This document shows, one piece after another, positions 9,421 through 18,697 of a stretch of DNA of 64,000 nt (position 1 is the first letter of the stretch; each line of letters starts with the position of its first letter). The DNA is from Pedobacter quisquiliarum (GTDB lineage: Bacteria > Bacteroidota > Bacteroidia > Sphingobacteriales > Sphingobacteriaceae): the NCBI RefSeq assembly GCF_014642175.1, contig NZ_BMIL01000006.1, positions 62,001-126,000 of the forward strand, in the 5' to 3' direction. Below the pieces are notes generated by a model that was not told the DNA's origin, searched no databases, and worked only from the letters and a program-made list of their open reading frames with translations. The position numbers and the translations under genes are program-made.

Positions 9421-10890
9421 ATGGCCAACATTTCAATCATAGGAAGTGGATTTTCCGGACTTTCAGCGGCATGTTTTGCAGCAAAGGCCGGCCACGACGT
9501 TACCGTGTTCGAGAAAAATAAAGTAATCGGCGGTCGCGCCAGAACCTATACCGCAGAAGGTTTCACGTTTGATATGGGGCCGAGTTGGTACTGGATGCCT
9601 GACATCTTTGATAACTTCTTTGCACAGTTTGGAAAGAAAACATCGGATTACTACAGCCTTAAGCAATTGGATCCTGGATTTCAGATGATCTTTGATGCGC
9701 AGGCGACGCTTCAGATCCCAGCAGATGCGGAAGCATTATATGCGCAGTTTGAAGCCATTGAGCCGGGTAGTGCTGAAGCACTGAAGAAGTTCCTAAAAGA
9801 AGCGCAGTTCAAGTACGAAGTAGGCATGAAGGATCTGGTTTATAAACCTGCATTCTCCTGGATGGAGTACGCCAACTTACGTGTCGCTAAAGGCATGCTG
9901 CAGTCTAACTTATTCAGCTCCGTAAGCAGCTACGTCAAGAAATATTTTAAAGATCCAAGGCTGGTGGCACTAATGGAATTTCCGGTGCTGTTCCTGGGCG
10001 CAATGGCGAACAAGATTCCCGCATTGTACACGATGATGAACTATTCAGCCTTAGTTCAGGGTACCTGGTATCCGGATGGGGGCATGCATCAGATCATTGC
10101 AGGCATGCACCAACTAGCTGAGGAGCTCGGCGTAAAGTTTCATACAGAGACAACTGTAAAACAGATACTGGTACAAAATAATGCAGTAACCGGTATACGA
10201 ACCGACAAAGGAACGTTCGCAGCCGATGGGGTAATTGCATCTGCCGACTATAACCATGTAGAGCAACAACTACTTGAAGCACCTTACCGGAATTATTCGG
10301 AAAGCTACTGGGCAGAAAAAACCTTTGCACCGTCATGCCTCATTTATTATCTTGGGGTCGATAAGAAGGTTGATAAATTATTGCACCACAGTTTGTTCTT
10401 TGACGCCGACTTTGAAAAGCATGCGGAAGACATTTATAAAACCCCACAATGGCCAAATAGGCCTTTGTTCTATGTTTGCTGTCCGTCTAAAACGGATGCG
10501 AGTGTTGCCCCGGAGGGGATGGAGAACATCTTCATCCTGGTTCCAATAGCAACGGCACTCGAAGATACGGAGGCAAGACGTGAAGCATATTTCGACGGGA
10601 TCATCAGCAGGATTGAAAAGTTCAGCGGCACGACCTTTCGTGAAAACATCGTCTATAAGAAATCCTATTGTATCAACGATTTCGTAGATGATTATAATGC
10701 CTACGGAGGGAATGCTTACGGTTTGGCGAATACATTAAGTCAGACTGCGGTCTTAAAACCTTCATTAAAAAACAAAAAGCTTGCGAATCTCTTTTACACC
10801 GGACAGCTTACTGTTCCTGGTCCTGGGGTTCCGCCGGCATTAATCTCCGGACAAGTTGCCGCGCAGGAGCTATTAAAAGTATTACGTTAG
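9421..10890 (+). CDS. crtI: Phytoene desaturase
   Basis: The 489-residue flavoprotein has the N-terminal FAD motif GSGFSGLSAACFAAKAGHDV, then EKNKVIGGRA and FDMGPSWYWMPD. The C-terminal block YTGQLTVPGPGVPPALISGQ is characteristic of CrtI-type desaturases. It introduces double bonds into phytoene, giving lycopene-type products at the membrane. Length is normal. It is the first gene of a four-gene plus-strand operon with crtB 10 nt downstream. Diapophytoene desaturase (CrtN) is a close relative, but the crtZ at the end of the operon favours a C40 pathway. Confidence 0.93.
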   Translation: MANISIIGSGFSGLSAACFAAKAGHDVTVFEKNKVIGGRARTYTAEGFTFDMGPSWYWMPDIFDNFFAQFGKKTSDYYSLKQLDPGFQMIFDAQATLQIPADAEALYAQFEAIEPGSAEALKKFLKEAQFKYEVGMKDLVYKPAFSWMEYANLRVAKGMLQSNLFSSVSSYVKKYFKDPRLVALMEFPVLFLGAMANKIPALYTMMNYSALVQGTWYPDGGMHQIIAGMHQLAEELGVKFHTETTVKQILVQNNAVTGIRTDKGTFAADGVIASADYNHVEQQLLEAPYRNYSESYWAEKTFAPSCLIYYLGVDKKVDKLLHHSLFFDADFEKHAEDIYKTPQWPNRPLFYVCCPSKTDASVAPEGMENIFILVPIATALEDTEARREAYFDGIISRIEKFSGTTFRENIVYKKSYCINDFVDDYNAYGGNAYGLANTLSQTAVLKPSLKNKKLANLFYTGQLTVPGPGVPPALISGQVAAQELLKVLR

Positions 10891-10900
10891 CACAAAACAC

Positions 10901-11737
10901 ATGAAACAACTATTTGATGATATATCAATTGCTTCGAGCAAAATCGTCACGAAGACGTACAGTACCAGCTTTTCACTAGGGATCAGCTGTCTGCACCGTA
11001 AATTTCATGAAGCAATTTACAGCATCTATGGTTTTGTGCGTTTGGGTGACGAGGTTGTGGATTCCTTTCATGATTATGATAAGCGCACTTTGCTCGCTGA
11101 ATTTCAAGAAAGTACATACCGGGCCATTGATCAGAAGATCAGCCTCAATCCAATACTGAACAGCTTCCAGCATGTGGTAAACAACTACGGCATTGAGCGG
11201 GAACTCATTGAGCAGTTTCTTGCGAGTATGGAAATGGACCTTCAGGATAAAAACCATTCTTTATTTTCCTATGAAACTTACATCTTGGGTTCTGCCGAGG
11301 TTGTGGGGCTCATGTGTCTTCGGGTATTTACGGAGAACAACAGGGAGATGTATGATCACCTGAAACCATCAGCCATGAAACTTGGTGCGGCCTTTCAAAA
11401 GGTGAATTTCCTTCGGGACCTAAAGAACGATTACGAAGGACTTGGTAGGGTATACTTCCCGGGGATAGATCTGACGGTTTTCACACAGAAGGAGAAGGAG
11501 CAGATAGAATGTGAAATCCAAAAGGATTTCGATGATGCACTGGTTGGCATCAAGCAGTTGCCGAGGTCGTCCAGATTTGGCGTATATGTTGCTTACATTT
11601 ATTACAAAACCTTATTCAACAAGATCAAATCTGTTTCCTGTGATCGCATTATGGAAAGCAGAATCAGAGTACCTAACGCACAGAAAATTAGTCTGCTTGC
11701 CGGTTCTTATGTAAAACATAGCTTAAGATTAATTTAA
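10901..11737 (+). CDS. crtB: Phytoene synthase
   Basis: The 278-residue member of the squalene/phytoene synthase family has two Asp-rich motifs. One is in RLGDEVVDSFHDYD near residue 50; the other is in QKVNFLRDLKNDYEGLGR near 165. Both bind the Mg-diphosphate groups of geranylgeranyl diphosphate. It condenses two such molecules to phytoene. The first motif reads DEVVD where many homologues have DDxxD-like spacing, which is tolerated in the family. It follows crtI by 10 nt, and its stop overlaps the start of the next ORF by one base. It is slightly shorter than proteobacterial CrtB, as in other Bacteroidetes. Confidence 0.93.
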   Translation: MKQLFDDISIASSKIVTKTYSTSFSLGISCLHRKFHEAIYSIYGFVRLGDEVVDSFHDYDKRTLLAEFQESTYRAIDQKISLNPILNSFQHVVNNYGIERELIEQFLASMEMDLQDKNHSLFSYETYILGSAEVVGLMCLRVFTENNREMYDHLKPSAMKLGAAFQKVNFLRDLKNDYEGLGRVYFPGIDLTVFTQKEKEQIECEIQKDFDDALVGIKQLPRSSRFGVYVAYIYYKTLFNKIKSVSCDRIMESRIRVPNAQKISLLAGSYVKHSLRLI

Positions 11738-12249
11738 TGATTAAAATATTATTTCTACTTATCGGTTTACAGATGTTGGCCAATGGAACAGACCTTACGG
11801 AAATGCGGAAGCAACTTGATAAGGCTGCAAACGACAGCAAGGTTGCCGATCAGTTTAACGACCGGTTTAAAGATCTCAATGAGAAAACTGCAGCGCCTGT
11901 GCTTTTAGGCTTCAAAGCCATATCAGAGATGATCCAGGCCAAACATGCTTTCAGTCCGATCAGCAAAGTATCTCATTTTAAAAAAGGCAAACGTCTGCTG
12001 GAACTTGCAATATCTAAAGACCCAAACAATGCAGAACTGATCTTCTTCAGATACACCACACAGGTGAACGTACCGGGCATGTTAAACTACAGTTCAAACC
12101 TTAAAGCAGATCGTCAACTACTCGTAAACTTCCTGAAAGCGGATGCAAAGGCACCTAAAGATGCCGACCTTCATCGGAGAATCAAGAAATATCTGGTTTC
12201 AGATAAACCTGGATCTGCAACTGAGGTTGAAATGTTAAAGAAATTATAA
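11737..12249 (+). CDS. Uncharacterised secreted protein in the carotenoid operon
   Basis: The 170-residue product has a Sec-type signal peptide (about 1-17) and a mature part that is charged and helical, with many Lys, Asp and Asn. The middle, LELAISKDPNNAELIFFRYT, resembles one tetratricopeptide-like helix pair (small residues spaced around a DPNNAEL turn). I do not recognise a named family. It overlaps crtB by one base and precedes crtZ by 2 nt, so translation is probably coupled. Its position suggests a structural or accessory role in carotenoid synthesis or membrane placement, but nothing in the sequence shows an activity. Confidence 0.75.
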   Translation: MIKILFLLIGLQMLANGTDLTEMRKQLDKAANDSKVADQFNDRFKDLNEKTAAPVLLGFKAISEMIQAKHAFSPISKVSHFKKGKRLLELAISKDPNNAELIFFRYTTQVNVPGMLNYSSNLKADRQLLVNFLKADAKAPKDADLHRRIKKYLVSDKPGSATEVEMLKKL

Positions 12250-12251
12250 CA

Positions 12252-12719
12252 ATGACTGTTCTATTAAATATTGGAATCGTAATACTTACTTTTTGCTTCA
12301 TGGAGTGCGTAACCTGGCTTACACACAAGTACATTATGCATGGCCTATTCTGGAATCTGCATGAAGATCACCACAATAAAACACCACATTTCTTTGAGAA
12401 AAACGACTACTTCTTCGTGATGTTTGCGTGTGTATCCATGTTTTTCTTTGGCGTAGGTAACTTCGTTGAGGGCTTCCGGTTTATGTTTTACATCGGCATA
12501 GGCATCACGCTCTATGGCATCGCCTATTTTCTGGTTCATGATGTGTTTATCCACCAACGATTCAAGTGGTTTACCCGTACAAACAACATCTACTTCAGGG
12601 CTTTGAGGAAAGCCCACAAAGTGCACCACAAACACATGGGCAAACAGGAAGGTGAGTGTTTTGGGATGTTATTTGTGCCGCTTAAATACTTCAAAGAAGC
12701 GATGAGAAGCAAACAGTAA
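12252..12719 (+). CDS. crtZ: Beta-carotene hydroxylase (fatty acid hydroxylase superfamily)
   Basis: The 155-residue membrane protein has the His clusters of the non-haem di-iron hydroxylases: HKYIMHG, HEDHH, HDVFIHQRF and HKVHHKH. Three hydrophobic stretches lie between them. This matches CrtZ, which hydroxylates beta-ionone rings to give zeaxanthin. It is the last gene of the crt operon. A lycopene cyclase, which would make the rings, is not present in the cluster. The next gene (mqnE) starts 96 nt away with its own -7 box. Confidence 0.9.
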   Translation: MTVLLNIGIVILTFCFMECVTWLTHKYIMHGLFWNLHEDHHNKTPHFFEKNDYFFVMFACVSMFFFGVGNFVEGFRFMFYIGIGITLYGIAYFLVHDVFIHQRFKWFTRTNNIYFRALRKAHKVHHKHMGKQEGECFGMLFVPLKYFKEAMRSKQ

Positions 12720-12796
12720 CAATGGTATAACCCTTCGTTTTACAAATAGCTGACAGCATTGCAGTCGCCGGAAAAGCCCTTGCGGCCATTTTTTCG

Positions 12797-12804
12797 TACT
12801 TTTG
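12797..12804 (+). promoter_or_regulatory. -7 box of the menaquinone operon
   Basis: TACTTTTG fits TAnnTTTG exactly and lies only 10 nt before the ATG at 12815, so the transcript would have a 5' leader of a few bases. No clear -33 box is seen at the expected distance. Confidence 0.5.
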
Positions 12805-12814
12805 TTTATACGAC

Positions 12815-14014
12815 ATGGAAATGGATACCATTACAAAACTGAACTTTCTTATAAATGACGCCGGGCTTTCTGAGCCATTAAGAGCGATAGCCGTTAAAGT
12901 GCTTAATGCTGAACGTATTAGCTTCGATGAAGGTGTACATTTATATGAACACGCTGAACTGAGCTACCTTGGCGTACTCGCAAACTTCATCCGGGAACGT
13001 AAACATGGTGACAACACCTACTTCAACCGGAACTTTCATATTGAGCCAACCAACCTTTGTGTTTATACCTGTAATTTCTGTTCTTATTCCAGATTGATCA
13101 AACAGCGTGAAGATGGCTGGGAAATGAGCGTCGATGCGATGATTGAAGCGCTTAAGAAGTATGATCAGGAGCCTGTTACCGAAGTGCACATCACCGGTGG
13201 TGTGGTACCTAAGCAGAACCTGGACTTTTACGCGGAGTTCTTCCGCAGAGCAAAGGCGCATCGCCCGGAATTACATATCAAGGCTTTAACTCCAGTGGAG
13301 TACTACTATATTTTCAAGAAAGCAAAGCTTAGTCACTATGAAGGTATGAAATACCTTCAGGAAGCTGGGCTTGACTCCATGCCGGGCGGGGGAGCGGAAA
13401 TTTTCCATCCCGAAGTGCGGACTAAGATTGCCAATGATAAGTGTAACGCAGAGCAGTGGCTGGACATTCATGAAGAGGCGCACAAGCTTGGCATGCGTAC
13501 AAATGCCACCATGTTATACGGCCATATCGAGCAGTTCTGGCACCGTGTGGATCATATGGAAAGACTTCGTCAGCAGCAGGATAAAACTGGTGGCTTTCAA
13601 GCATTTATCCCTTTGAAGTTCCGCAACCAGAATAATCAGATGAGCAACGTTCCTGAGGTTTCTGTTATCGAAGACCTAAGGAACTATGCAATCGCAAGAA
13701 TTTACCTCGACAACTTCGACCATATAAAAGCCTACTGGGCAATGATCAGCAGACAAACTGCGCAGCTTTCGCTGAACTTCGGTGTAGATGATATCGATGG
13801 CACACTTGATGATACCACGAAGATCTACTCCATGGCAGGGGCTGAAGAGCAAACACCTGGTATGAGCACCCGCGAACTTGTTGAACTTATTAAGCAGGTA
13901 AACAGGAAACCGATTGAGCGCGACACGCTTTACAACGTTGTTACGGATTATACCGACCACATGTTTGAAGATGCATCTAAGCCTCAATACTACAAACTTC
14001 CCGTTATCAATTAA
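12815..14014 (+). CDS. mqnE: Aminofutalosine synthase (radical SAM)
   Basis: The 399-residue radical SAM enzyme has the cluster motif CVYTCNFC (C82, C86, C89), followed by HITGGVVPKQ and GGGAEIFHPEVR, as in MqnE/MqnC-type enzymes. MqnE joins SAM to the product of MqnA, giving aminofutalosine in the alternative menaquinone pathway. MqnC has a similar fold, but the co-location with mqnA and the sequence around SYSRLIKQREDGWEM favour MqnE. It is the first gene of an operon with a histidine phosphatase, overlapping by one base, and mqnA. Menaquinone is the respiratory quinone of this group. Confidence 0.88.
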   Translation: MEMDTITKLNFLINDAGLSEPLRAIAVKVLNAERISFDEGVHLYEHAELSYLGVLANFIRERKHGDNTYFNRNFHIEPTNLCVYTCNFCSYSRLIKQREDGWEMSVDAMIEALKKYDQEPVTEVHITGGVVPKQNLDFYAEFFRRAKAHRPELHIKALTPVEYYYIFKKAKLSHYEGMKYLQEAGLDSMPGGGAEIFHPEVRTKIANDKCNAEQWLDIHEEAHKLGMRTNATMLYGHIEQFWHRVDHMERLRQQQDKTGGFQAFIPLKFRNQNNQMSNVPEVSVIEDLRNYAIARIYLDNFDHIKAYWAMISRQTAQLSLNFGVDDIDGTLDDTTKIYSMAGAEEQTPGMSTRELVELIKQVNRKPIERDTLYNVVTDYTDHMFEDASKPQYYKLPVIN

Positions 14015-14625
14015 TGGAGAAGGAAATCTACATCATCAGACATGGTGAAACGGCATTAAATGCAGCTGGCATTGTTCAGGGTCGCGGTATAAACAGCGAT
14101 CTTAATGACGTTGGACGGGCGCAAGCGGAAGCTTTTTATCAGCATTATAAGCATGTTGCTTTCAACAAACTATATACTTCTACACTCAAGCGTACGCACC
14201 AAACGACTAAGGGCTTTATTGACGCAGGTTTAGCCTGGGAACAATTGGCTGGCCTGGATGAATTAGCTTGGGGAGAGTGGGAAGGCAAATCTGCAACGGA
14301 TGAATCCCGCGCCGCGTTCAGAGATATGGTGGAGCAGTGGCAATCCGGCAATTATGATGCGAAGTTCAATGGTGGAGAGAGTCCTGCAGAGGTGCAAGTA
14401 CGTTTGCAGGAAGCTATGGATTACATCTGTAGTAAGCCTGATGAACTTCGTGTGTTGATTTGCATGCATGGCCGTGCAATGCGTTTGTTGTTTTGCATGC
14501 TTACCGGTAAGCCCTTATCGGACATGGTCGATTTCCCGCACTTGAACACGACTTTATATCGTTTTAAATACAAGTATGGTAAGTTCGAAGTCGTAGAGTT
14601 TAACAATACCGATCATCTTAAATAA
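14014..14625 (+). CDS. Histidine phosphatase family protein
   Basis: The 203-residue product has the branch-1 histidine phosphatase fold. The phosphorylated His is H10 in YIIRHGETALN, and the second active-site His is in ICMHGRAMRLL. The remaining catalytic segment DELAWGEWEGKS includes the conserved Glu. It resembles phosphoglycerate-mutase-like and alpha-ribazole-phosphatase-like enzymes; the substrate is not readable. It overlaps mqnE by one base and precedes mqnA by 5 nt, so it is produced with the menaquinone enzymes. A role in removing a phosphate in or near that pathway is possible but not shown. Confidence 0.85.
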   Translation: MEKEIYIIRHGETALNAAGIVQGRGINSDLNDVGRAQAEAFYQHYKHVAFNKLYTSTLKRTHQTTKGFIDAGLAWEQLAGLDELAWGEWEGKSATDESRAAFRDMVEQWQSGNYDAKFNGGESPAEVQVRLQEAMDYICSKPDELRVLICMHGRAMRLLFCMLTGKPLSDMVDFPHLNTTLYRFKYKYGKFEVVEFNNTDHLK

Positions 14626-14630
14626 TAGCC

Positions 14631-15356
14631 TTGAATAAAATAAAAGTATCTGCTGTATCTTATACAAATACAAAACCATTCATCTATGGCATTGAACATT
14701 CAGATGTCATCAACCAGATAGATCTTAGCTTAGATATTCCTTCAGATTGCGCTGCCAAATTAATTGATGGACAAGTAGATGTAGGACTGATACCGGTAGC
14801 TACAATACCCTTAGTGCCGAATGCAAACATCATTGCAAACTACTGTATTGGTTCCGTGGGTGCGGTGAACTCTGTATTCATTTTTTCCAAAGTTCCGGTT
14901 GCAGAAATCCGTACGCTGAAGCTTGATCAGCAGTCGCGCACCTCAAATAACCTCGCCAGGGTGCTTCTTAAATTCTATTGGAAGCAGGAGGTTGAACTGA
15001 CGACAGATCAGGATGCAGAAACAGATGCGCTGGTGCTCATTGGCGATAGGACTTTTGGGAAGACGCTTGACTTTCCGTACTCGTATGACATGGGCGCAGA
15101 ATGGATGAACTTCACTGGCTTACCTTTCGTATATGCCGCATGGGTGGCGAATAAAGCCCTTCCTGAAAGCTTTAAACTGGCCTTTGATGCCGCATTAAAG
15201 ATCGGGGTGCAGAACAGCGGACTTGTCGCAGCTGCATTGCCAGCGGTACCGAACTTTGATATGCATGATTATTTAACCAGTAAGTTAGACTTCAACCTTA
15301 CGAAATCCAAGCGTGAAGCATTATCGCGCTTTCTGGACTACATTACCCTGCTGTAA
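14631..15356 (+). CDS. mqnA: Chorismate dehydratase, menaquinone pathway
   Basis: The 241-residue protein of the periplasmic-binding-like MqnA/MqnD family starts with KIKVSAVSYTNTKPFIYG, typical of MqnA. It dehydrates chorismate to 3-enolpyruvyl-benzoate, the first committed step of the futalosine pathway. I use the TTG at 14631 because the family N-terminus begins exactly there and no ATG is close. It is the third gene of the mqnE operon. MqnD is similar but normally has a different start and partner genes, so MqnA is preferred. Confidence 0.87.
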   Translation: MNKIKVSAVSYTNTKPFIYGIEHSDVINQIDLSLDIPSDCAAKLIDGQVDVGLIPVATIPLVPNANIIANYCIGSVGAVNSVFIFSKVPVAEIRTLKLDQQSRTSNNLARVLLKFYWKQEVELTTDQDAETDALVLIGDRTFGKTLDFPYSYDMGAEWMNFTGLPFVYAAWVANKALPESFKLAFDAALKIGVQNSGLVAAALPAVPNFDMHDYLTSKLDFNLTKSKREALSRFLDYITLL

Positions 15357-15454
15357 TACCTTATTTATCAAAGCAGGCAAAACTTTAATTTAATTCAGGG
15401 TTCAAAGACTAAGCTGAAGGTATTATATTTACAGTTTTTGTAAACAGAATTATT

Positions 15455-18064
15455 TTGGCTAAGGATAAAACGAAGGACACCCCCTTAATGCAGCAGTACA
15501 ATGTCATCAAGGCAAAGTACCCGGGTGCATTACTATTGTTTAGAGTAGGCGATTTCTACGAGACCTTTGGAGAGGATGCGGTAAAAACAGCGCAGATCCT
15601 TGGAATCGTGCTTACCCGTAGGGGGCAGGGGCCTAACGGCGCTATTGAGCTTGCCGGATTTCCCCATCATTCGCTGGAAAATTATCTTTCCAAACTGGTC
15701 CGTGCAGGGCAGCGTGTAGCAATCTGTGATCAGCTCGAAGATCCTAAGACAACCAAGACAATTGTTAAGCGTGGGGTTACAGAACTGGTAACACCTGGCG
15801 TGGCTTACAACGACAACATTCTCAATCAAAAATCCAACAACTACCTTGCGTCGGTTTACTTTGAAAAACAGCTTTGCGGCGTATCCTTTCTGGATATCTC
15901 TACGGGAGAATTCCATGTTGCTCAGGGCAGTATAGAATACATAGACAAGCTGCTTCAGGGCTTCAAGCCAACGGAAGTGGTATTTCAGAAAAGTAAGCGT
16001 AAGGAGTTTCTGGAGTACTTTGGTGATAAGTTTTACACTTTTCACCTGGATGACTGGGCCTTTACGGCAGATTATGCAACAGAAACGCTGACCAAACATT
16101 TCGAGGTCAGCTCACTCAAAGGTTTCGGTGTAGACAAACTAACAACAGGCATTATAGCCGCGGGAGTGATTCTTCATTATCTGAATGAAACGGAACACCG
16201 CAACCTTAAACACATCACATCAATTTCCCGGCTGGAAGAGGATCAGTACATGTGGTTGGACCGCTTTACGATCCGCAATCTTGAACTGGTAAGCTCAGCG
16301 AACGATAATGCGGTGACCTTATTTGATGTGCTGGATCAAACCAGTACGCCAATGGGTGCTCGCTTGCTACACAAGTGGATCATCATGCCACTAAAGGAGC
16401 TGAAGCCCATTGAGGAGCGCTTAGGTATGGTAGAGTACCTGGTGTCGCATGCGGACCTGATCGAGGAGCTGCTGAGTCACATTAAGCAGATCGGAGATCT
16501 TGAACGCCTAATCTCTAAAGTTGGCCTTCAGAAGGTCGGTCCGCGTGAGCTGTCCGAGTTAAAACGGTCCTTGCAGCATATTGAGGCGGTTAAGCAGATT
16601 GCAGCAGAAAGTAAAAATCCATTTCTGGAACAGCTTGCCGAGCAGCTTAATCCATGTTTAAGCATCAGAGCCCGATTGGAACGTGAACTTCAGGAAGATC
16701 CACCTGCAGTACTGCTGAAAGGTAATGTAATTGCCGAAGGAGTAGATGAAGAGCTGGATCGCTTGCGGAACATTGCATTCGGCGGAAAAGGCTTCTTGGT
16801 GGAAATTCAAAAAAGAGAGGCCGCGGCCACTGGCATTCCATCTTTAAAGATCGCCTTCAATAATGTTTTCGGGTACTACCTGGAAGTAACGCATACCCAT
16901 AAGGACAAGGTACCAGCAGACTGGATTCGCAAACAGACGCTTGTAAATGCAGAACGCTACATCACGCCGGAATTGAAGTCGTACGAGGAGCAGATTCTAG
17001 GCGCTGAAGATAAAATCCAGCAGATAGAAATTCGCTTATACCAGGAGCTGGTTTATCAGGTGAGTACAAGCATCAAACCCATTCAGTTGAATGCTTTTCT
17101 TGTGGCTCAACTAGACGTGCTGCTCTGCTTTGCGCAGCTGGCCATCAAAAACCATTATGTAAAGCCTGAGCTGAACACGCGTAAGCTGCTGGATATTAAG
17201 GGTGGCCGTCATCCGGTAATTGAAAAACAGCTCCCTGTAGGTGAAGAATACATTACCAATGATGTATTCCTGGATAACGACACACAACAGATCATCATCA
17301 TTACCGGACCAAACATGTCGGGTAAGTCCGCGATTTTACGGCAAACGGGTTTGATTGTGCTTATGGCGCAGATGGGCTGTTTTGTCCCAGCGAAGGCCGC
17401 TGAGATCGGGCTGGTGGATAAAATTTTCACGAGGGTAGGTGCGTCCGATAACTTATCCTCCGGTGAGAGTACTTTCATGGTGGAGATGAACGAGACCGCA
17501 AGCATTCTGAACAACATCTCTGACAGATCTTTGATTCTGCTGGATGAGATTGGTCGGGGTACAAGCACCTATGATGGAATATCCATTGCATGGGCCATCG
17601 CGGAATTCCTGCATACACATCCAACCGCAAAACCGAAGACATTATTTGCCACACACTACCACGAACTGAATGAGCTCGCCAGTACGATGAGCCGGATTAA
17701 GAACTACAACGTTTCCATTAAGGAGGCAGGGAATAAGATTATCTTTCTTCGTAAACTCGTGCCAGGTGGCAGTGAGCATAGTTTCGGTATCCATGTTGCA
17801 AAGATGGCGGGCATGCCACCCAAGTTGATTAACCGCGCCAATGAAATTCTGAAGAAGCTGGAGATTGACCGCACGGAAGGGCAAAGCATCAAGGACAGCA
17901 TCAAGAAGGTGCAGAATCAGGCCTATCAGTTACACATGTTCGCCATTGATGATCCGGTGCTGGTGAAAATCAGGGATATGCTGAATAACCTTGACGTAAA
18001 TGTACTTACGCCGGTAGAGGCACTGTTGAAGCTGGACGAGATCCAGCGATTGATTAAGAACTAA
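15455..18064 (+). CDS. mutS: DNA mismatch repair protein MutS
   Basis: The 869-residue product has all MutS1 domains. The mismatch-binding FxE is in VGDFYETFG (F34-Y-E36). Connector, lever and clamp domains follow, then an ABC-type ATPase with Walker A GPNMSGKS at 618-625, EMNETASIL, Walker [14 protein letters not shown] and a C-terminal helical end. It recognises mispairs and recruits MutL. The start is TTG at 15455, which gives the usual [15 protein letters not shown]; no ATG fits. It stands 98 nt after mqnA and 4 nt before a lipoprotein gene. Confidence 0.97.
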   Translation: MAKDKTKDTPLMQQYNVIKAKYPGALLLFRVGDFYETFGEDAVKTAQILGIVLTRRGQGPNGAIELAGFPHHSLENYLSKLVRAGQRVAICDQLEDPKTTKTIVKRGVTELVTPGVAYNDNILNQKSNNYLASVYFEKQLCGVSFLDISTGEFHVAQGSIEYIDKLLQGFKPTEVVFQKSKRKEFLEYFGDKFYTFHLDDWAFTADYATETLTKHFEVSSLKGFGVDKLTTGIIAAGVILHYLNETEHRNLKHITSISRLEEDQYMWLDRFTIRNLELVSSANDNAVTLFDVLDQTSTPMGARLLHKWIIMPLKELKPIEERLGMVEYLVSHADLIEELLSHIKQIGDLERLISKVGLQKVGPRELSELKRSLQHIEAVKQIAAESKNPFLEQLAEQLNPCLSIRARLERELQEDPPAVLLKGNVIAEGVDEELDRLRNIAFGGKGFLVEIQKREAAATGIPSLKIAFNNVFGYYLEVTHTHKDKVPADWIRKQTLVNAERYITPELKSYEEQILGAEDKIQQIEIRLYQELVYQVSTSIKPIQLNAFLVAQLDVLLCFAQLAIKNHYVKPELNTRKLLDIKGGRHPVIEKQLPVGEEYITNDVFLDNDTQQIIIITGPNMSGKSAILRQTGLIVLMAQMGCFVPAKAAEIGLVDKIFTRVGASDNLSSGESTFMVEMNETASILNNISDRSLILLDEIGRGTSTYDGISIAWAIAEFLHTHPTAKPKTLFATHYHELNELASTMSRIKNYNVSIKEAGNKIIFLRKLVPGGSEHSFGIHVAKMAGMPPKLINRANEILKKLEIDRTEGQSIKDSIKKVQNQAYQLHMFAIDDPVLVKIRDMLNNLDVNVLTPVEALLKLDEIQRLIKN

Positions 18065-18068
18065 AATT

Positions 18069-18569
18069 ATGAAGATAACAAACTTACATAAAGTTGCCTT
18101 TATGCTACTTGTAGCGGTCTTCTTTACCGCATGTAGCGCAAAGCGTTATGCGCCATCGAATACCAAAGCGGCAAAAGCCGCAGAAGCCATGGCCAGTTTG
18201 AAGAATAAACAGCTTTACAGGTACATAAACGAATGGGCCGGCACGAAATACAGGCTGGGCGGTTTGGATAAACGTGGGATAGATTGTTCAGGCTTCACTT
18301 ACCTGGTGCAGCGTGATATCTACGGAAAACAGCTGCCCAGACGTTCTAAGGACCAGGCAGCTGTAATTAAGGATAAAAATATGAGTCAGCTTAAAGAAGG
18401 TGACCTGATTTTCTTTTCATTTGGCGGCGGCGAGATTGACCATGTCGGTATTTACCTCAACGGCGATTCTTTTGTACACGCATCGCCAAGCAGAGGCATT
18501 ATTGTAGAAGACTTATCGCTTCCTGCCTTCCAGCGGGCGATCGTAAAAGCCGGACCAGTTAACAATTAA
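18069..18569 (+). CDS. NlpC/P60 (C40) peptidoglycan endopeptidase lipoprotein
   Basis: The 166-residue lipoprotein has a lipobox FFTAC (C22). The catalytic triad is visible: C73 in GIDCSGF, H125 in EIDHVGIYL and H137 in SFVHASP. The family cleaves gamma-D-Glu-diaminopimelate or related peptide bonds in peptidoglycan. A linker rich in Ala and Lys separates the lipid anchor from the catalytic domain (about 50-166). It follows mutS by 4 nt, possibly by read-through, and is followed by a small membrane-peptide gene after 2 nt. Length and motifs are normal. Confidence 0.92.
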   Translation: MKITNLHKVAFMLLVAVFFTACSAKRYAPSNTKAAKAAEAMASLKNKQLYRYINEWAGTKYRLGGLDKRGIDCSGFTYLVQRDIYGKQLPRRSKDQAAVIKDKNMSQLKEGDLIFFSFGGGEIDHVGIYLNGDSFVHASPSRGIIVEDLSLPAFQRAIVKAGPVNN

Positions 18570-18571
18570 CT

Positions 18572-18697
18572 ATGAAACCACAACCTGAAGACGAAACATC
18601 TTTCTGGACCAAGAAGAAGCAATTTGCGGTAACAGAGATCCTCATGTATGTATTGATGATTCTGGCCATAGCCGCGGGCATTATCTTCTTGAGTTAA
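18572..18697 (+). CDS. Small single-span membrane protein (41 aa)
   Basis: ATG at 18572 and TAA at 18695-18697 give a 41-residue product. It starts with a polar, charged N-terminus (MKPQPEDETSFWTKKKQ), and a C-terminal hydrophobic helix of about 20 residues ends at IIFLS. This looks like a real tail-anchored or single-span peptide. It starts 2 nt after the NlpC/P60 gene and its end overlaps the convergent DUF3857 gene by 4 nt. Function is unknown. The codon pattern is plausible and the location immediately after the stop supports translation, but no homologue was checked. Confidence 0.6.
   Translation: MKPQPEDETSFWTKKKQFAVTEILMYVLMILAIAAGIIFLS

Noticed and set aside
11737..12249. The 170-residue crt-operon protein as the missing lycopene cyclase
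   Set aside because: It has a signal peptide, is soluble-looking and lacks cyclase membrane segments or FAD motif.
15533..16099. Antisense frame within mutS (188 codons)
   Set aside because: Shadow of mutS. MutS has complete motifs across the region.
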